Below are positions 22,961 through 34,829 of a stretch of 64,000 nt of DNA, piece after piece. Both the position numbers and the translations under genes were made by a program. This stretch comes from Cycas panzhihuaensis (taxonomy: Eukaryota > Cycadophyta). Under the pieces are notes generated by a model, which worked only from the letters and a program-made list of their open reading frames with translations, was not told where the DNA came from and ran no database searches. How positions within the stretch are numbered: position 1 is the first letter of the stretch; each line of letters begins with the position of its first letter. The DNA lies in NCBI GenBank assembly GCA_023213395.1, contig CM041465.1, forward strand, positions 28,837,741 to 28,901,740. Direction: 5' to 3'.

Positions 22961-24060
22961 TCTTATGGAACCTACTCCTCCTCAATTTGAAAAGGGAAAT
23001 GATATGCTTATGGAACAAACTATAGATGTTAACTTAGAACTAGGTGATGCCACTAAGATTATTAAGTTGGGAGATAGTTATACTTCTCAAGAGATCACAC
23101 AATATAAAGATCTCTTTCATGAGTTCCATTTAGTTTTTACTTGGGACTATAATGATATGCATGGTCTTGATCCCCAAGTCATTGAACACAATATTACTAT
23201 CACTCGTAGTGTTAAACATAAATACCAAAAATAGCAACCCATTTACTCATATGTCTTTATATTGTTGTCAAATAAGAGATGGAGAAATTATTAAGAGATA
23301 AATTTATTGAGAGTGTGGATTACTCTTAATAGGTTTCCAATATAGTTCCAGTTATAAAGAAAAATAGTTTAATCTGAATTTGCATCAACTTCCAAGACAT
23401 TAATGGAATGTACCCTAAAGATAAATTTTCTCTCCCTTTTCTTGATTAGACTTGGGATTAAATAATTGGTTTTGAGGTTATGTCCCTTATGGATGGCTTT
23501 CTTTGTTACAATCAAATCTCCATTGCACCATGAGATTATCATAAGACTATATTCACTACTCCTTGGGGAACTTTTGCTTAAAAGGTCATGCCTTGTAGAT
23601 TGAAAATACTAGTGCTACTTATTAAAGAGTAATGGTTTATATCTTTTATGATCTAATCAACAATATTATTATTGTATACTTAGATGATATGCTTTCTTTT
23701 TCTCATAATAGATGTGATCATATCCATGACTTAAGAATAATCTTTAAAAGATGTAGAAAATATTATTTGTGTCTTAACCCATCCAAATATATGTTTGTTA
23801 TGATATTAGGAAGAATGTTAGGTAATATTATTTCCTACAATAGAATTAGAATTGATCCTAATAAAATTAGGGCCATTATTAATATGCCCCCTCCTAAAAA
23901 TCAAAAGTAGATTAAATCCTTTTTGGGTAGACTTGGATTTTTAAGACATTTTATTACAATTTTTACTTTGGATGCCAAGCCTATCATGAATCTTTTAGAG
24001 AATGGCATTAAATTGTGATGGACTCCTCAAACTTAAGAGTTCTTTGATAAATTGAAGAAA
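22961..24060 (+). pseudogene. H2 reverse transcriptase
   Basis: The start region (22965-23234) has ITQYKDLFHEFHLVFTWDYN and GLDPQVIEHNI, the conserved lead into Tat RT. The palm region at 23632-23910 contains IIIVYLDDMLSFS (Y-L-D-D), DHIHDLRIIFKRCRKYYLCL and RIDPNKIRAIINMPPP. Between them, 23240-23630 holds fragments such as NLCINF-like and PLMDGFLCYNQISIAP-like text with stops. It would copy element RNA into cDNA; it is inactive here. Confidence 0.85.
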
Positions 24061-24500
24061 TCCTTAATCTCAGCACCTATGCTTACTCCATCAAGCTTTG
24101 ATAAACCTTACGTCCTATACACTTCATCTATAGAAGAATTATTAATGGGTTTATTAGCATAAAAGGACAATTTTGTTAAAGAATAAGTGATCTATTTTTG
24201 TAGAAGGACTTTAATGGCTACTGAACTTTATTATCCTCTTCTCGAAAAGGAATGCCTTGAATTAATCTTTACTATTAAGAAGTTATGTCACTATCTTCTT
24301 GGGAATAAGGTCCATCTTATTGTCCAATATGATCTTATTAGATATTTACTTACTAAAAGCAACCTTACTAGACGATTAGGCAAATGGTCCTTATTACTAC
24401 AAGAATTTAACTTTCAAATTATCAATAGAAAATCTAAGAAAGGTATTGTCATTGTAGAGATTATGGTTGATGCTCATCTTCCCAACTCTACTAGGCTATT
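24061..24500 (+). pseudogene. H2 gypsy-type RNase H
   Basis: IYFCRRTLMATELYYPLLEK and ECLELIFTIKKLCHYLLGNK are the E-x-x-Y-x-x-x-E-K-E-x-L region of gypsy RNase H. LTRRLGKWSLLLQEF and a decayed G-x-x-x-x-x-A-D-x-L segment follow. It directly continues RT, as in all Ty3/gypsy pol genes. Confidence 0.8.
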
Positions 24501-24559
24501 TATTGATGATACTCTTCTAGATAAGTATATCCTATATATCTGGGTCATTCCTTTTGAAG

Positions 24560-25522
24560 ATTTCTAGTATGGAGAAATTAAATCATACCTTCATGATCAA
24601 TCTTTTCCTTCTTCTTCTACATCCAAGCAGAGAAGAAAAATTTAAGCTACTAGATAATATCTCTTGCTCGATGGCATACTTTATAATTTTCCTTTTGATG
24701 GAATTCTATTAAGATGCTTTTTCTTCGATGAAACACTTGTAACCTTAACAGAATACCATGAAGTAATGTGTGGTGGATATTTTGGTGGCCATTCTATAGC
24801 CCAATGCATCCTTTATATGGGTTATTATTAGCCCACCTTATTTAAAGATGCCTACACCTATGTCTAAAAATGTGAGAAATATCAATCCCATGCAACTTTA
24901 GTATATAAACATGCATAAGAGTTGAAATTGATTACGTCACCTTGGTTTTTCTCCCAATGGGGTTTCAATCTCATCAGTCAAATCTTTCCAGCATCATTTA
25001 ATAGTTATAAGTTTATTATTACTACAACTGGATACTTTATTAAATGGAGTGGAGATATTCCACTAGTTTATACTACAGGAAAGGTTATTATCACATTTAT
25101 TTTTCAATATATCATTTATAGATTTAGGGTATCATATGTTATTATTACTGATAATGAGACTTTAGTTTATAATCCCTATGTTAGTGAGTTATGTAGTAAA
25201 TTTCATATTACTCACAGATTATTATCCCCTTATCACCTTAAGGAGAATGGCTAAGTTGATGCCTTTAATAAGACTTTAGCTAAGATTTTAGTTAAAACTA
25301 TTGTAAATTCTCATATAGATTAGCATGTTCAATTATTTATATAAAATTTTAATTAGAAACACTACAAGAATGACACAATTCTCTCTACTTTTTGGTATCG
25401 AGGCCATCCTCCCATTAGAATTTGAGATTCCTTGTTTGCATGTCTCATTAAGAGAATTTACTAATGAAAGGATCTAAAGGGAAGTACATCTCTTGAAACT
25501 TGAGATAATAGATGATGATAGA
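24560..25522 (+). pseudogene. H2 integrase, N-terminal and core part (split by copia-A)
   Basis: The zinc-binding region at 24750-24890 reads EYHEVMCGGYFGGHSIAQCI ... KCEKYQ (H-H-C-C, last Cys lost). The core starts SPWFFSQWGFNLISQIFPA, where the first catalytic Asp is Asn. IITDNET keeps the second Asp. The third catalytic Glu region reads VDAFNKTLAKIL. The frame then reaches LEFEIP-like text (LEFEIPCLHVSLREFTNE) and is cut at 25522 by copia-A; it resumes at 39832. Confidence 0.85.
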
Positions 25523-25818
25523 TGTTAATGCATTAAGGTCATTAGATTAATTATATAAAGATGACTTTAGGTTAACTAAGTCACATAGTTAAATGTAATT
25601 TTATTTACATTTAAATGTAATTCTTGGATCATGTCATTAGGTGGGAAACTCCTTTGGAAACCCTAATGTACATCGTCTAATATATAAGGTTGAATGTAAA
25701 AGGGAGAGTCATAATTCTCACCTCTTATTTTTTCTCTCAATCTTGTTCTCTTCATTTTACTCTTACTATGTGTCATTACTTTAGTGTAGTGGACTGTGAA
25801 AGCTAGATCCTTCACCCA
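25523..25818 (+). repeat. Copia-A 5' LTR (296 bp)
   Basis: TGTTAATGCATTAAGG ... GATCCTTCACCCA, matching 39531-39826 throughout. Confidence 0.95.
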
Positions 25819-25821
25819 AAA

Positions 25822-25835
25822 ATTGATATCAGATC
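25822..25835 (+). other. Copia-A primer-binding site, degenerate
   Basis: TTGATATCAGATCT resembles TTGGTATCAGAGCT with two changes and sits three bases from the LTR end. Confidence 0.65.
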
Positions 25836-26001
25836 TATTATTAGTCATATTTCCCCACTAGGCTTGCACAAAGCCATTAATGCCTTTCACTCATAATTCA
25901 TATGAGGTTGAGAGCTTATTTGAGAACTTTCTTTTATATTAGAGAGCTTAAAATTATATTATTTTATATGTATCTATATTTTTTATGTGTGGAGAATTTC
26001 A

Positions 26002-26642
26002 TATTGAGAATACAAGGTCCCAAACCTTAAACCACCACAAGATTTAAACTATTTTACAACTAGTTATAGGAATCAAAACTAGAATTTAACATGTAAGTTC
26101 TAAACTTAGAGATAATACAATAACATGAATATGAAATCCAAACATCACATATGCACCTAATATAACATGGTAAAACCCTAGTTGTGTGCTAGAGAAACAT
26201 CCACACAGAAAAGGTATCGATCTTTATTACTATAAATTGGAGAAAAAGTACATCTCAGTAGCAGAGTGCTCTCAAGAAAAATAACCAGCCATTGTCCTCA
26301 TCATAGTACATTACTTCATACAACATAATAAGAAAAAACCTAAATCAGGCTACATGCGTAGGACATCCAAGGTATAAATCTTAGCTGTAGAATCTAGGGT
26401 ATTTATATCGAATGACCCTGATTCTCTTTACATTTTAATATGGTTTATAGGGCTTATTTTTTAGGTGGGGGGCTATCGACCCCAAACCCCCTCTTAGCGG
26501 GGGCGTTCCACACCCTCAGACCCCCCGGCCAAGGGGGGATCCTGCCCTCCTTAGAACCCCCCAAGAAGGATTAGAGGGGGCAACTATGCCACTAACATGA
26601 CAAAATTTTAGCCTCAAACTATTGTTATCACAATATCCAACA
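26002..26642 (-). repeat. Copia-B 3' LTR (641 bp)
   Basis: The minus strand starts TGTTGGATATTGTGATAACA and ends TATTCTCAATA (consensus AACA from the other copies). A GC-rich island sits at 26465-26580. The polypurine tract (GTCAAGGTGGAGAT, minus strand) abuts it at 26643. Confidence 0.9.
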
Positions 26643-26656
26643 ATCTCCACCTTGAC
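26643..26656 (-). other. Copia-B polypurine tract
   Basis: ATCTCCACCTTGAC on the + strand, next to the 3' LTR; AAGGTGGAGA-type tracts are usual in plant copia elements. Confidence 0.75.
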
Positions 26657-27548
26657 AACAATTTACCTAGTACCTTTCCTAGACCCTTCATCATCTTTTT
26701 TGCAAGCCAAGAGAAGTCAAACATCATTTGAACTTCTCTAATGGTATTAGTTTTGTGAATATATCAGCACAATTCTGATTTGTGTGAATCTTCTCAAGTA
26801 CCACTCCATCTGCTTCAATAACCCGTATAATAAAATGGTACTTAAGAGCAATATGCTTTGTTCTACTGTGATAAGCTAGATTCTTGGCTAAGAAAATGGC
26901 ACTTTGATTGTCACAAAATACCTTTATATTTTCCTGTCTCCTTCCAAGATCAACTAATAGACCCTATAACCAAATTACTTCTTTACAAGCATGTGCTGCA
27001 GTAACATATTCAACTTCTATGGTTGACAGTGCAATTATGCTCTGCAATTTGGACATCCAACTAATTGGACCATTTGTAAGAGTGAAAACATAACCTGAAG
27101 TAGACCTTCTTTTGTCTAAATCTCCTGCAAAGTCTAAATCAACATATCCACAAACCTGATTACCTGTACCTCTAGAGGTGATGTAGTAGTCACTTGTACC
27201 TCTTAAATACTGAAGCACCCATTTCATTGTAGCCCAATGATCCTTTCCTGGATTTGCCATAAACTTGCTAACTACATTGACTGCATGTGAAATATTAGGT
27301 CTTGTACATAGCATGGCATACATCAAACTTCCTACAACACTGGCATAAGGCACATGAGACATATAAACCTTTTCTTCTTCACTATTAGGACTCATATTCG
27401 AAGAAAGCTTGAAGTGGAAAGCAAATGGGATACTCACTAGTTTCACATTTGCTATATCAAACCTGGTTAGTACCTTCTCCACATATTTTTATTGTGATAA
27501 CCATAGCTTACCATTTTTCCTATCTCTGTGTATCTCCATGCCTAAGAT
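26657..27548 (-). pseudogene. Copia-B RNase H domain
   Basis: A 172-codon open stretch (27482-26964) reads VVGSLMYAMLCTRPNISHAV, then WATMKWVLQYLRGTSDYYI, YVDLDFAGDLDKRRSTSGYV and ALSTIEVEYVTAAHACKEV. These are copia RNase H landmarks: Y-x-D-A-D-W-A (here YVDLDFAG) and the catalytic E in E-x-E-Y. The final part to 26657 continues in other frames. It degrades RNA in RNA-DNA hybrids during cDNA synthesis. Confidence 0.88.
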
Positions 27549-28060
27549 TTATTTTTCAACTCCTAGATCCTTCATATAAAAAGTCCTAGCCAATTGAGCC
27601 TTTAACTTATTGATTTCTTCCATGCTCTTGCTTACAACCAGTATGTCATCAACATATAATACCAAGATAATGAATAAGCCATTGTCCATAAATTTAAAGT
27701 AAACACAATGATCATACTCACTTCTTTTAAAATTTTGGCTCTTCATGAAGGCATCAAACTTCTTGTACCACTACCTGGGTGATTGCTTCAGGCCATACGA
27801 TGATTTCCTGAGCCTATAAATAAGTCTTTTCCTGCCATTTTGTATAAACCCTTCTGGTTGATCCATATAGATCTCCTCTTCTAAATCTCCATGTAGAAAA
27901 GATGTTTTTAAATCTAACTGCTCCAACTCCAAATTGAGAGAAGCTACCAATGCTAACAACACTTGAATTGAAACAAGTTTGACAAGTGGTGAAAAAGATC
28001 TCATGAAAGTCAATACCTACTTTCTATGCAAAACCTTTAGCCACTAGTTGATGGATTAGA
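27549..28060 (-). pseudogene. Copia-B reverse transcriptase, C-terminal two thirds
   Basis: 28055-27771: LVAKGFA, then FSPLVKLVSIQVLLALVA, LEQLDLKTSFLHGDLEEEIY and SSYGLKQSPR. 27746-27549: YDHCVYFKF and LYVDDILVVSKS (Y-V-D-D) and MKDLG. The N-terminal part of RT (before LVAKGFA) is missing: sequence changes to the duplicated gag near 28060-28090. Confidence 0.88.
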
Positions 28061-28089
28061 ACTAGAAGGCTTGTATTCCAATACATATG

Positions 28090-28653
28090 TAGTGATAAAA
28101 CTAATTGAGGTGACAATATTATCCTAGGATTTGGGTAATCAGCATAACAAGGTAACAACCTTGTCCTCATCCTCAATTTTAACATTGATACTAGTTAACT
28201 GACGAATAAGAGTATTGAAAATATTTAAATAGTTAGCAATTTTTGTACCTTCCTTTATCTGTAACGAGTATAGTTGCCTCTTCAGGTAGACTCGATTCGT
28301 TACTGATTTGGTCATATACAGGCCTTCTAACTGGGTCCATAATCTTGCTGTTATCTCCAACCCTATGATGTTAAATAAAAATTCATCTACTAAGTATGGT
28401 CATATTGTGCTAAGTGCCTTTTTGTCTATGTCATCCCATTCATCATCGTCCATCCCTACTGGTTTCTTTGATTTTCCTGTAAGGGCTTTGTATAAACCCT
28501 ATTTTATAAGAATATCATGTGCTTGTAGCTTCCACAACTTAAAGTTGTTCTTTCCATTAAATTTCTCCACCTTAAACTTTGCACTTGCTAGTTTCGCCAT
28601 TTGGTATAGAAAAGCTAACACCAAAACCTTCACAAACTTACTGCAAAAAAAAA
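28090..28653 (-). pseudogene. Duplicated copia-B gag (copy 1)
   Basis: A near copy of 32345-32930. The minus frame gives LYMTKSVTNRVYLKRQLYSL and NYLNIFNTLIRQLTSINVKI, the copia gag (UBN2-type) signature L-x-x-x-Y-x-x-K-S-x-x-x-x-x-x-L-K-x-x-L. It is fused directly to RT on its left, which no copia element has, so it is a rearrangement product. Confidence 0.8.
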
Positions 28654-28669
28654 GTGGCTCTAATACCAC
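28654..28669 (-). other. Copia-B primer-binding site (copy 1)
   Basis: The minus strand reads GTGGTATTAGAGCCAC, adjoining the LTR end at 28671; a one-base variant of the iMet site. Confidence 0.8.
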
Positions 28670-28670
28670 T

Positions 28671-29162
28671 TGTTAAGAATACAAGGTCCCAAACCATAAA
28701 CTGCCATAAGATCTAAACATCCACATAGGAAAGATATCGATCTTTATTATCATAAAATGGAGAAAAAGTACATCTCAGTAGCATAGTGCTCTCAAGAACA
28801 ACAACCAACCGCCGCCCTCATCACAATACATTACTTGATACAACATAATAAGAAAAACCCTAAATCGGGCAACATGCGTGGGACATCTAATGTATAAATC
28901 TCAGCCATAGAATCTAGGGTATTTGTATCAAATGACCCTAATTCTCTTTACATTTTAATATGGTTTATAGGGCTAATTTTTTAGATTAGAGGCTATCACT
29001 TCCGAACCCCCTCTTAGCAGGGGGCATTCCACGCCCCCACACCGCTCGGCCAAGGGGGGCTCCTGCCTCCCTTGGAACCCTTCGAGAAAGATTGGGGGGG
29101 GAACCATCCCACTAACATGCCAAAATTTTAGCCTCAAACTATTGTTATCATAATATCTAACA
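28671..29162 (-). repeat. Copia-B 5' LTR, copy 1 (492 bp, internal deletion)
   Basis: Homologous to 32946-33586 but lacking about 149 bp that correspond to 32994-33142. It is followed by TTTCA, the target duplication. Confidence 0.88.
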
Positions 29163-30419
29163 TTTCATAGGTGAAAAAGATAGATTTTTAAAGCCATTTC
29201 GTTATTGAAACAACCCCGAAAGCATTGAAGGTCTAAAATTTTATAAAAAAAGTAACCATCTTAGATTTTGATGAAATTTGACTTATAGGGTCATCCTACC
29301 AAGAGGATCATTTTTTTCTTCTAGAGAATCTTTAGATTCATCTTGCAATGGTCAGTTTTAGTTGAAAAAAAAGGTTAAAATTTGTACACAAGTGACCTAG
29401 GGCACTTTTCTCAATGAAATCCTTTAAATATGAGCTAAACATCTAAAAGGTTTTTTGAGGGATCTAGTATATTTATGTCTCTTAAGCAGTTTAAGATAAA
29501 TCTCATGAAATTTTATCCATTACTTAATGAGATCTTTGTAATTTTCTAATGGATGTTGAATCTGCCTACTCAACCCTACAAAAAACATTCTCAAGGCATT
29601 TCAAGCAATTTTTTGGCTACTTTCAGAGATGATGTAAAGGAAAAAGTTGATGTATGTATCAAGCTAAAGATTTTGACATATTGAAGTTTGGATTTTGAGA
29701 TAGTGAATCTAACAAGATTTTGCTTTTGTGTTTTTTTGGGAAAAAATTTATTTTATACCTTTTTAAAAATCTAATTTCATTATCTTATCAGAAACAAATT
29801 TCTGAATACATTTTTCTTCAGTCACAAATTTAAATTCCATCATTTAGGCTTCCATATTTATATTTTTTAGAAAAATTTACCCATTTATTATTATTTATAA
29901 ATTTTGTGAGGAAAAAAATCACAAAATAGGATAAAATAGTATGCATCTAGATTTAGAAAAATCAATAATTTAGTGGCAAGTTGATTTATTTTTTGGTCCT
30001 TTCTAACTTTTGTATTAAAATTTATAAAAATATATTTGGAAATATTATACTAAAGTAGGGAAAACCTTAGATCAGAAGTGACATCTGGTTCTCCTACTAA
30101 ATCTAGCATGCTCTTTCTATTTCTACATATAGAATAAAATAACACATAAAGTAGCAACAATAACAAAGTAATCATAGAAGACAAGTAAGCATATTTAGAA
30201 TCTTTTTATTTTAGTTTTTGAGTTATTTAAAAATAACTTGTATTATTTCCTAAAAGGAATCACATCTGTATAACTTATACACCAGTTCTTGACTTATGTG
30301 CACACTCACCTTGGTTGAAATAGACCATAGCTGGCTAAAGTCTAGGCTCTAAGGGAGTTATGGGTTTTATACTAGGTCTGGTTTTAACCAGAATAGTGGT
30401 GGAGGGATAGGTTAGACTT
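29163..30419. repeat. Copia-A leader flank, duplicated copy 1, no coding motif
   Basis: An AT-rich 1.26-kb stretch nearly identical in order to 33587-34829. Because copia-B inserted between 26001 and here, it is the continuation of the copia-A leader (25819-26001). No ORF. It contains an inverted repeat ATTTTGTGA...TCACAAAAT near 29905-29930. Confidence 0.7.
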
Positions 30420-30583
30420 TGCATTGAAATTATTTTTAAGAACCTCAAGGACTTTCCAGTATGTATCATATTGTTCTTCATCAATTAGATTGTGTAGGGA
30501 GTGATCAATCAGTAATAGGATACCTATATAAATCTTCTCATCATCAATCTCCCATTGTAATTTAGCTGTAGGGTCTAGATCTT
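30420..30583 (-). pseudogene. Inverted family A gag fragment, duplicated copy 1
   Basis: The minus frame reads DPTAKLQWEIDDEKIYIGIL and SLHNLIDEEQYDTYWKVLEV, homologous to the gag at 2530-2395 (WELDDDKIRAGILL, HDIAWKVLKVL). It is antisense to copia-A, of which it should be a part. The same piece recurs at 34830-34999. Confidence 0.75.
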
Positions 30584-31495
30584 CTAACTGTTAACAGAGG
30601 AGTGTCTACATACTCCTGTGAATCTGTTGTTGATTTATCTTCAAAAAGATCTTCCTACTCTTCTGATTCCACATATGGTTGTATTTCAAACTTGACTTGT
30701 TGATGTTCATCTTACTGCTCGTGTTTTATTTTAACTTCTCCACTATCTAATTTTACAAGGGGAGATTCATCAAATACGACATCTCTATTAATGGTGATTT
30801 TGTAGGTAGTAAGGATCCCACAACCTGTATCCCTTCATACCATCCTTATCACTATAACCAACAAAGATATATTTCTTGGATTTTAGGTCTAACTTTGAAC
30901 GTTTACTTTTGTCAGTCCTGGCATAAGCATCACAACCAAAAGCTCTCAAATTTGAATAGTCACATGGATGTCTAATCCATACCTCTTTAGGAATCTTATA
31001 GTCTATTACAAGTGATGGTAACCTATTTACCTAATAGCAAGATGTTTGAATAGCTTCTGCCCATAAGCCCTTCTCCACTCCAACATTACTCAACATGGTT
31101 CTTGCTCTTTCCAAGAGTGTCCTATTCATCTGCTCAACAATGCCATTTTACTGTGGAGTATAACTAGTGGTCTTGTGTCTTTCTATCCTAACTTTTCTAC
31201 AATAGTTCTCAAACTCTAAGGAGTTAAACTCACCTCCATTATCATCTCTTAAATATTTGATTGTCTTACCAGTGTTATTCTCAACTACAACCTTGAACTA
31301 CTTAAACACATTGAACACTTCAGATTTCCTTTTGAAAAAATAGACCCATACCTTCGTAGAGTAATCATCTATAAATGTGACAAAGTACAATGATCCTTCA
31401 TAAGATATTTTAGGGGTTGGTCCCCACACATCTGAATGTATATAATCTAGAATGCCTTTACTAGTGTTACTCCCTACTTTAAACCTAAGTCTATA
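30584..31495 (-). pseudogene. Copia-B integrase
   Basis: Read leftward: second catalytic Asp in LRDDNGGEFNS (about 31250), then NRTLLERARTMLSNVGVEKG (about 31100), KEVWIRHPCDYSNLRAFGCD, and KKYIFVGYSDKDGMKGYRLW (about 30850). The stretch ends in the acidic, Ser/Thr-rich linker EDLFEDKSTTDSQEYVDTPL before a break at 30583. Expected partners, the pre-integrase and protease, follow to the right. Several stops. Confidence 0.85.
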
Positions 31496-31740
31496 CTATT
31501 TTCTGAAAACACAATGTTTATAGAAAGCCAAATCTGAAAGTTGTAAGTCAGGAAGTAACTTATGATTTATCAGCACCTTAAGTCCTCTCTCACCCATGTG
31601 CCCAAGTCTCTGATTCCATAACTGAGTTGGATCTTCTATAGTCTTTGATGTTGTAGTTGCTTGGTTGACATCTGTACTTCCCACTAAAATGTAAAGATTT
31701 CCTTTCTTTAAGGCTTTCATAATAACCAAGGTGCCCTTTG
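31496..31740 (-). pseudogene. Copia-B pre-integrase zinc-binding region
   Basis: QLWNQRLGHMGERGLKVLIN matches the copia GAG-pre-integrase motif L-W-H-x-R-L-G-H, with the first His now Asn; YKHCVFRK is the C-x-x-C end with the first Cys changed. Confidence 0.85.
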
Positions 31741-31753
31741 ATATCTTTAGGAC

Positions 31754-32086
31754 TCATTCATGACATGTATACTTATAACCACCCGAATCTAGTTCACCCA
31801 AGGAAATTAGCTTATTTTTTAGATCAGGTACATGTCTAACCTTAGTTATTATTCTCACTACCCAATCGAACATCTTAATTCTGATGCTACCAATGCCCAT
31901 TGTCTTATAAGAAACTTTATTCCCCATAAGCACATCACCACCATTAAGAGGTTGATATGATGAGAACCAACTCTTGTGTGGATACATGTGGTGCAAAGCA
32001 CCTAAATCTAATAACCAATCATGGTGATAATGAGAAACATTATAAGCAACCAAGACATCATCATCCATACCTTGATTTGACTCCAC
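31754..32086 (-). pseudogene. Copia-B protease
   Basis: HDWLLDLGALHHMYPHKSWF corresponds to W-x-x-D-S-G-A-x-x-H-M; the catalytic Ser is Leu. VLMGNKVSYKTMGIGSIRIK and VRHVPDLKNKLISLGELDSG are the following conserved strands. Nearly intact over 110 codons. Confidence 0.88.
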
Positions 32087-32930
32087 CTGATTCGCCTCCT
32101 TGGCATGATCTTCCTTTTTCTAGAACTCCTTCTTTTTGTAGTAATCCTTCTTGAGGTGATCGATCTTATTATAGTGCTAAGATCTAAGCTTACTCTTTTT
32201 TCTCTTTGACTTGGACCTTGATGTATCCCTGGAGTTTTGTCCTCTCTCAATCTTTCTACCCCTTACCGTCATAGCTTCTGGTATGGAGGTTTCAAGACTA
32301 GACTTCCTCTGCACTTCTTCCATTAGCAAAGCACTCATAACAGAATCATAATCTAATACATCTATAGTGCTAAAACTAATTGAGGTGACAATATTATCCC
32401 AAGATTTAGGTAATGAGCATAACAAGGTAATAGCCTTGTCCTCATCCTCAATTTTAATATCGATACTAGTTAACTGACAAATAAGAGTATTGAAAACATT
32501 TAAATGGTCAATATATTTTTTACCTTCCTTTATCTATAATAAGTACAGTTGCCTCTTCAAGTAGATTTGATTCGTTACTGATTTGGTCATATACAGGCCT
32601 TCCAACCAAGTCCATAATCCTGCTACTATCTCCTCCCCTGTGATGTTAAACAAAACTTCATCTACCAAGTACAGTCATATTATGGTAAGTGCCTTTTTAA
32701 CTATGTCATCCCATTCATCATCGTCCATCCCTATGGGTTTCGTTGATTTGCCTATAAGGGCTTTATATAAACCCTACTATACAAGAATATCATGTGCTTT
32801 TAGCTTCCACAACTCGAAGTTGTTCTTGCCATTGAATTTCTCCACCTCAAACTTTGCACTTGCTAGTTTCATGATTTGGTGTAGAAAAGCCGACAATAAA
32901 ACCTTCACAAACTCGCTGCAAAAAAGAAGT
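32087..32930 (-). pseudogene. Copia-B gag (copy 2)
   Basis: The open stretch 32425-32177 reads MLCSLPKSWDNIVTSISFST and MSALLMEEVQRKSSLE, the copia gag region before a basic RGR/KSK-rich tail. The N-terminal part (32930-32430) is the homologue of copy 1. A zinc knuckle (near 32170) is degraded. It is followed by the primer site and 5' LTR. Confidence 0.82.
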
Positions 32931-32944
32931 GACTATAATACCAC
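32929..32944 (-). other. Copia-B primer-binding site (copy 2)
   Basis: The minus strand reads GTGGTATTATAGTCAC, the counterpart of copy 1 with further substitutions. Confidence 0.75.
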
Positions 32945-32945
32945 T

Positions 32946-33586
32946 TGTTAAGAATACAAGGTCCCAAACCTTAAACTACTATAAGATCTAAACTATTTTG
33001 CAACTAGTTACAGGAATCAAAACTAGAATCTAACATACAAGTTCTAAACTCAGAGATAATACAATAACATGAATATGAAAGTCAAACATCACACATACAC
33101 CTAATATAACATGGTAAAACCCTAGTAGTGTGCTAGGGAAATATCCACATAGGAAAGGTATCGATCTTTATTGCTATAAAATGGAGAAAAAGTACATCTC
33201 AGTAGCAGAGTGCTCTTAAGAACAACAACCAACCACTGCCCTCATCACAGTACATTACTTCATACAACATAATAAGAAAAGCCCTAAATCAGGCTACATG
33301 CATGGGATAGCTAACGTATAAATCTCAGCCATAGAATCTAGGGTATTTGTATCAAACGAACCTGATTCTCTTTACATTTTTATATGGTTTATAGGGCTAA
33401 TTTTTTAGGTCAGGGGCTATCGCCCCTGAACCCCCTCTTAGCAGGGGGCGTTCCACACCCCTGCACCCCCCGGCTAAGGGGGGCTCCCACCTCCCTTGGA
33501 ACCCTCTGAGAAAGATTAGGGGAAAAACCATGCTGCTAACATACCAAAATTTTAGCCTCAAACTATTATTGTCACAATATCCAATA
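32946..33586 (-). repeat. Copia-B 5' LTR, copy 2 (641 bp)
   Basis: Full-length partner of 26002-26642, including the GC-rich island at 33403-33525. The outer end CAATA (for CAACA) is followed by TTTCG, the mutated target duplication. Confidence 0.9.
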
Positions 33587-34829
33587 TTTCGTAGGTGAAA
33601 AGATAGATTTTTAAAGCCATTTCATTGCTGAAACAACCCCGAAAGCATTGAAGGTCTAAAATTTTATGAAAAAAATAACTATCTTAGATTTTGATGAAAT
33701 TTGACTTATAGGGTCATCTTACCAAGAGGATCATTCTTTTCTTCTAGAGAATCTTTAGATTCATCTTGCAATAGTCAATTTTAACTAAAAGAAAAGGTTA
33801 AAATTTGTAGATAAGTGACCTAGGGTACTTTTCTCAATGAAATCCTTTAAATATGAGCTAAACATCTAAAAGGTTTTTTGAGGGATCTAGTAGATTTATA
33901 TCTCTTAAGCAGTTTAAGATAAATCTAATCAAATTTTATCCATTGCTTAATGGGATCTTTACAATTTTCTAATGGATGTTGAATCTGCCTACTCAACCCT
34001 ACAAAAAATATTGTCAAGGCATTTCAAACAATATTTTGGCTACTTTTGGAGATGATGTAGAGGGAAAAGTTGATGTATGTATCAAACTAAAGATTTTGAC
34101 ATATTGAAGTTTGGATTCTGAGATAGTGAATCTAACAAGATTTTGCTTTTATGCTTTTTTTGGGTAAAATTTTATTTTATGCCTTTTTAAAAATCTAATT
34201 TCATTATCTTATCACAAACAAATTTTTGAATACTTTTTTCTTCTGTCAGAAATTTAAATTCCATCATTTAGGCTTCTATATTTATAATTTTTAAAAAATT
34301 TTACCCATTTATTATTATTTATAAATTTTGTGAGGAAAAAAATCACAAAATAGGATAAAATTGTATGCATCTAGATTTAGAAAAATTAGCATTTTAGTGG
34401 CAAGTTAATTTACTTTTTGGCCCTTTGTAGCTTTTGTATTAAAATTTATAAAAATATATTTAGAAACATTGTACTAAAGTAGGGGAAACCTTAGATCAGA
34501 AGTGACATCTAGTTCTCCTACTAAATCTAGCATGCTCTTTCTATTTCTACATATAGAATAAAGTAACGCATAAAGTAGCAACAATAATAAAGTAAGCACA
34601 GAAGGCAAGTGAACACATTTAGAATCTTCTTATTTTAGTTTTCAAGTTATTTAAAAATAACTTATATTATTTCCTAAAAAGAATCTCATCTGTATAACTT
34701 ATACACCAGTTCTTGACTTATGTGCACACTCACCTTGGTTGAAATAGACTATAACTGGCTAAAGTCTAGCCTCTAAGGGAGTTATGGGTTTTATACTAGG
34801 TATGGTTTTAACTAGAATAGTGGTGGAGG
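33587..34829. repeat. Copia-A leader flank, duplicated copy 2
   Basis: Second copy of 29163-30419, collinear throughout with scattered substitutions and small indels. No coding motif. Confidence 0.8.

Larger units (their letters stand above)
26002..33586 (-). mobile_element. Copia-B, Ty1/copia element with internal duplication
   Basis: The 3' LTR is 26002-26642. A 5' LTR appears twice, at 28671-29162 and 32946-33586. A target duplication TTTCA lies at 25997-26001, and after the two 5' LTR copies TTTCA (29163) and TTTCG (33587). RT/RNase H lie at 26643-28060; the integrase, protease and gag at 30584-32945; an extra gag piece at 28090-28670. The duplicated block carries the 5' LTR plus its flank, so this is one insertion later rearranged, not two. 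Confidence 0.88.

Noticed and set aside
28308-28676. 122-codon + strand frame, conserved at 32583-32951
   Set aside because: Its conservation comes from the 2.5-kb duplication; it is antisense to copia-B gag, primer site and LTR edge and has no independent motif.
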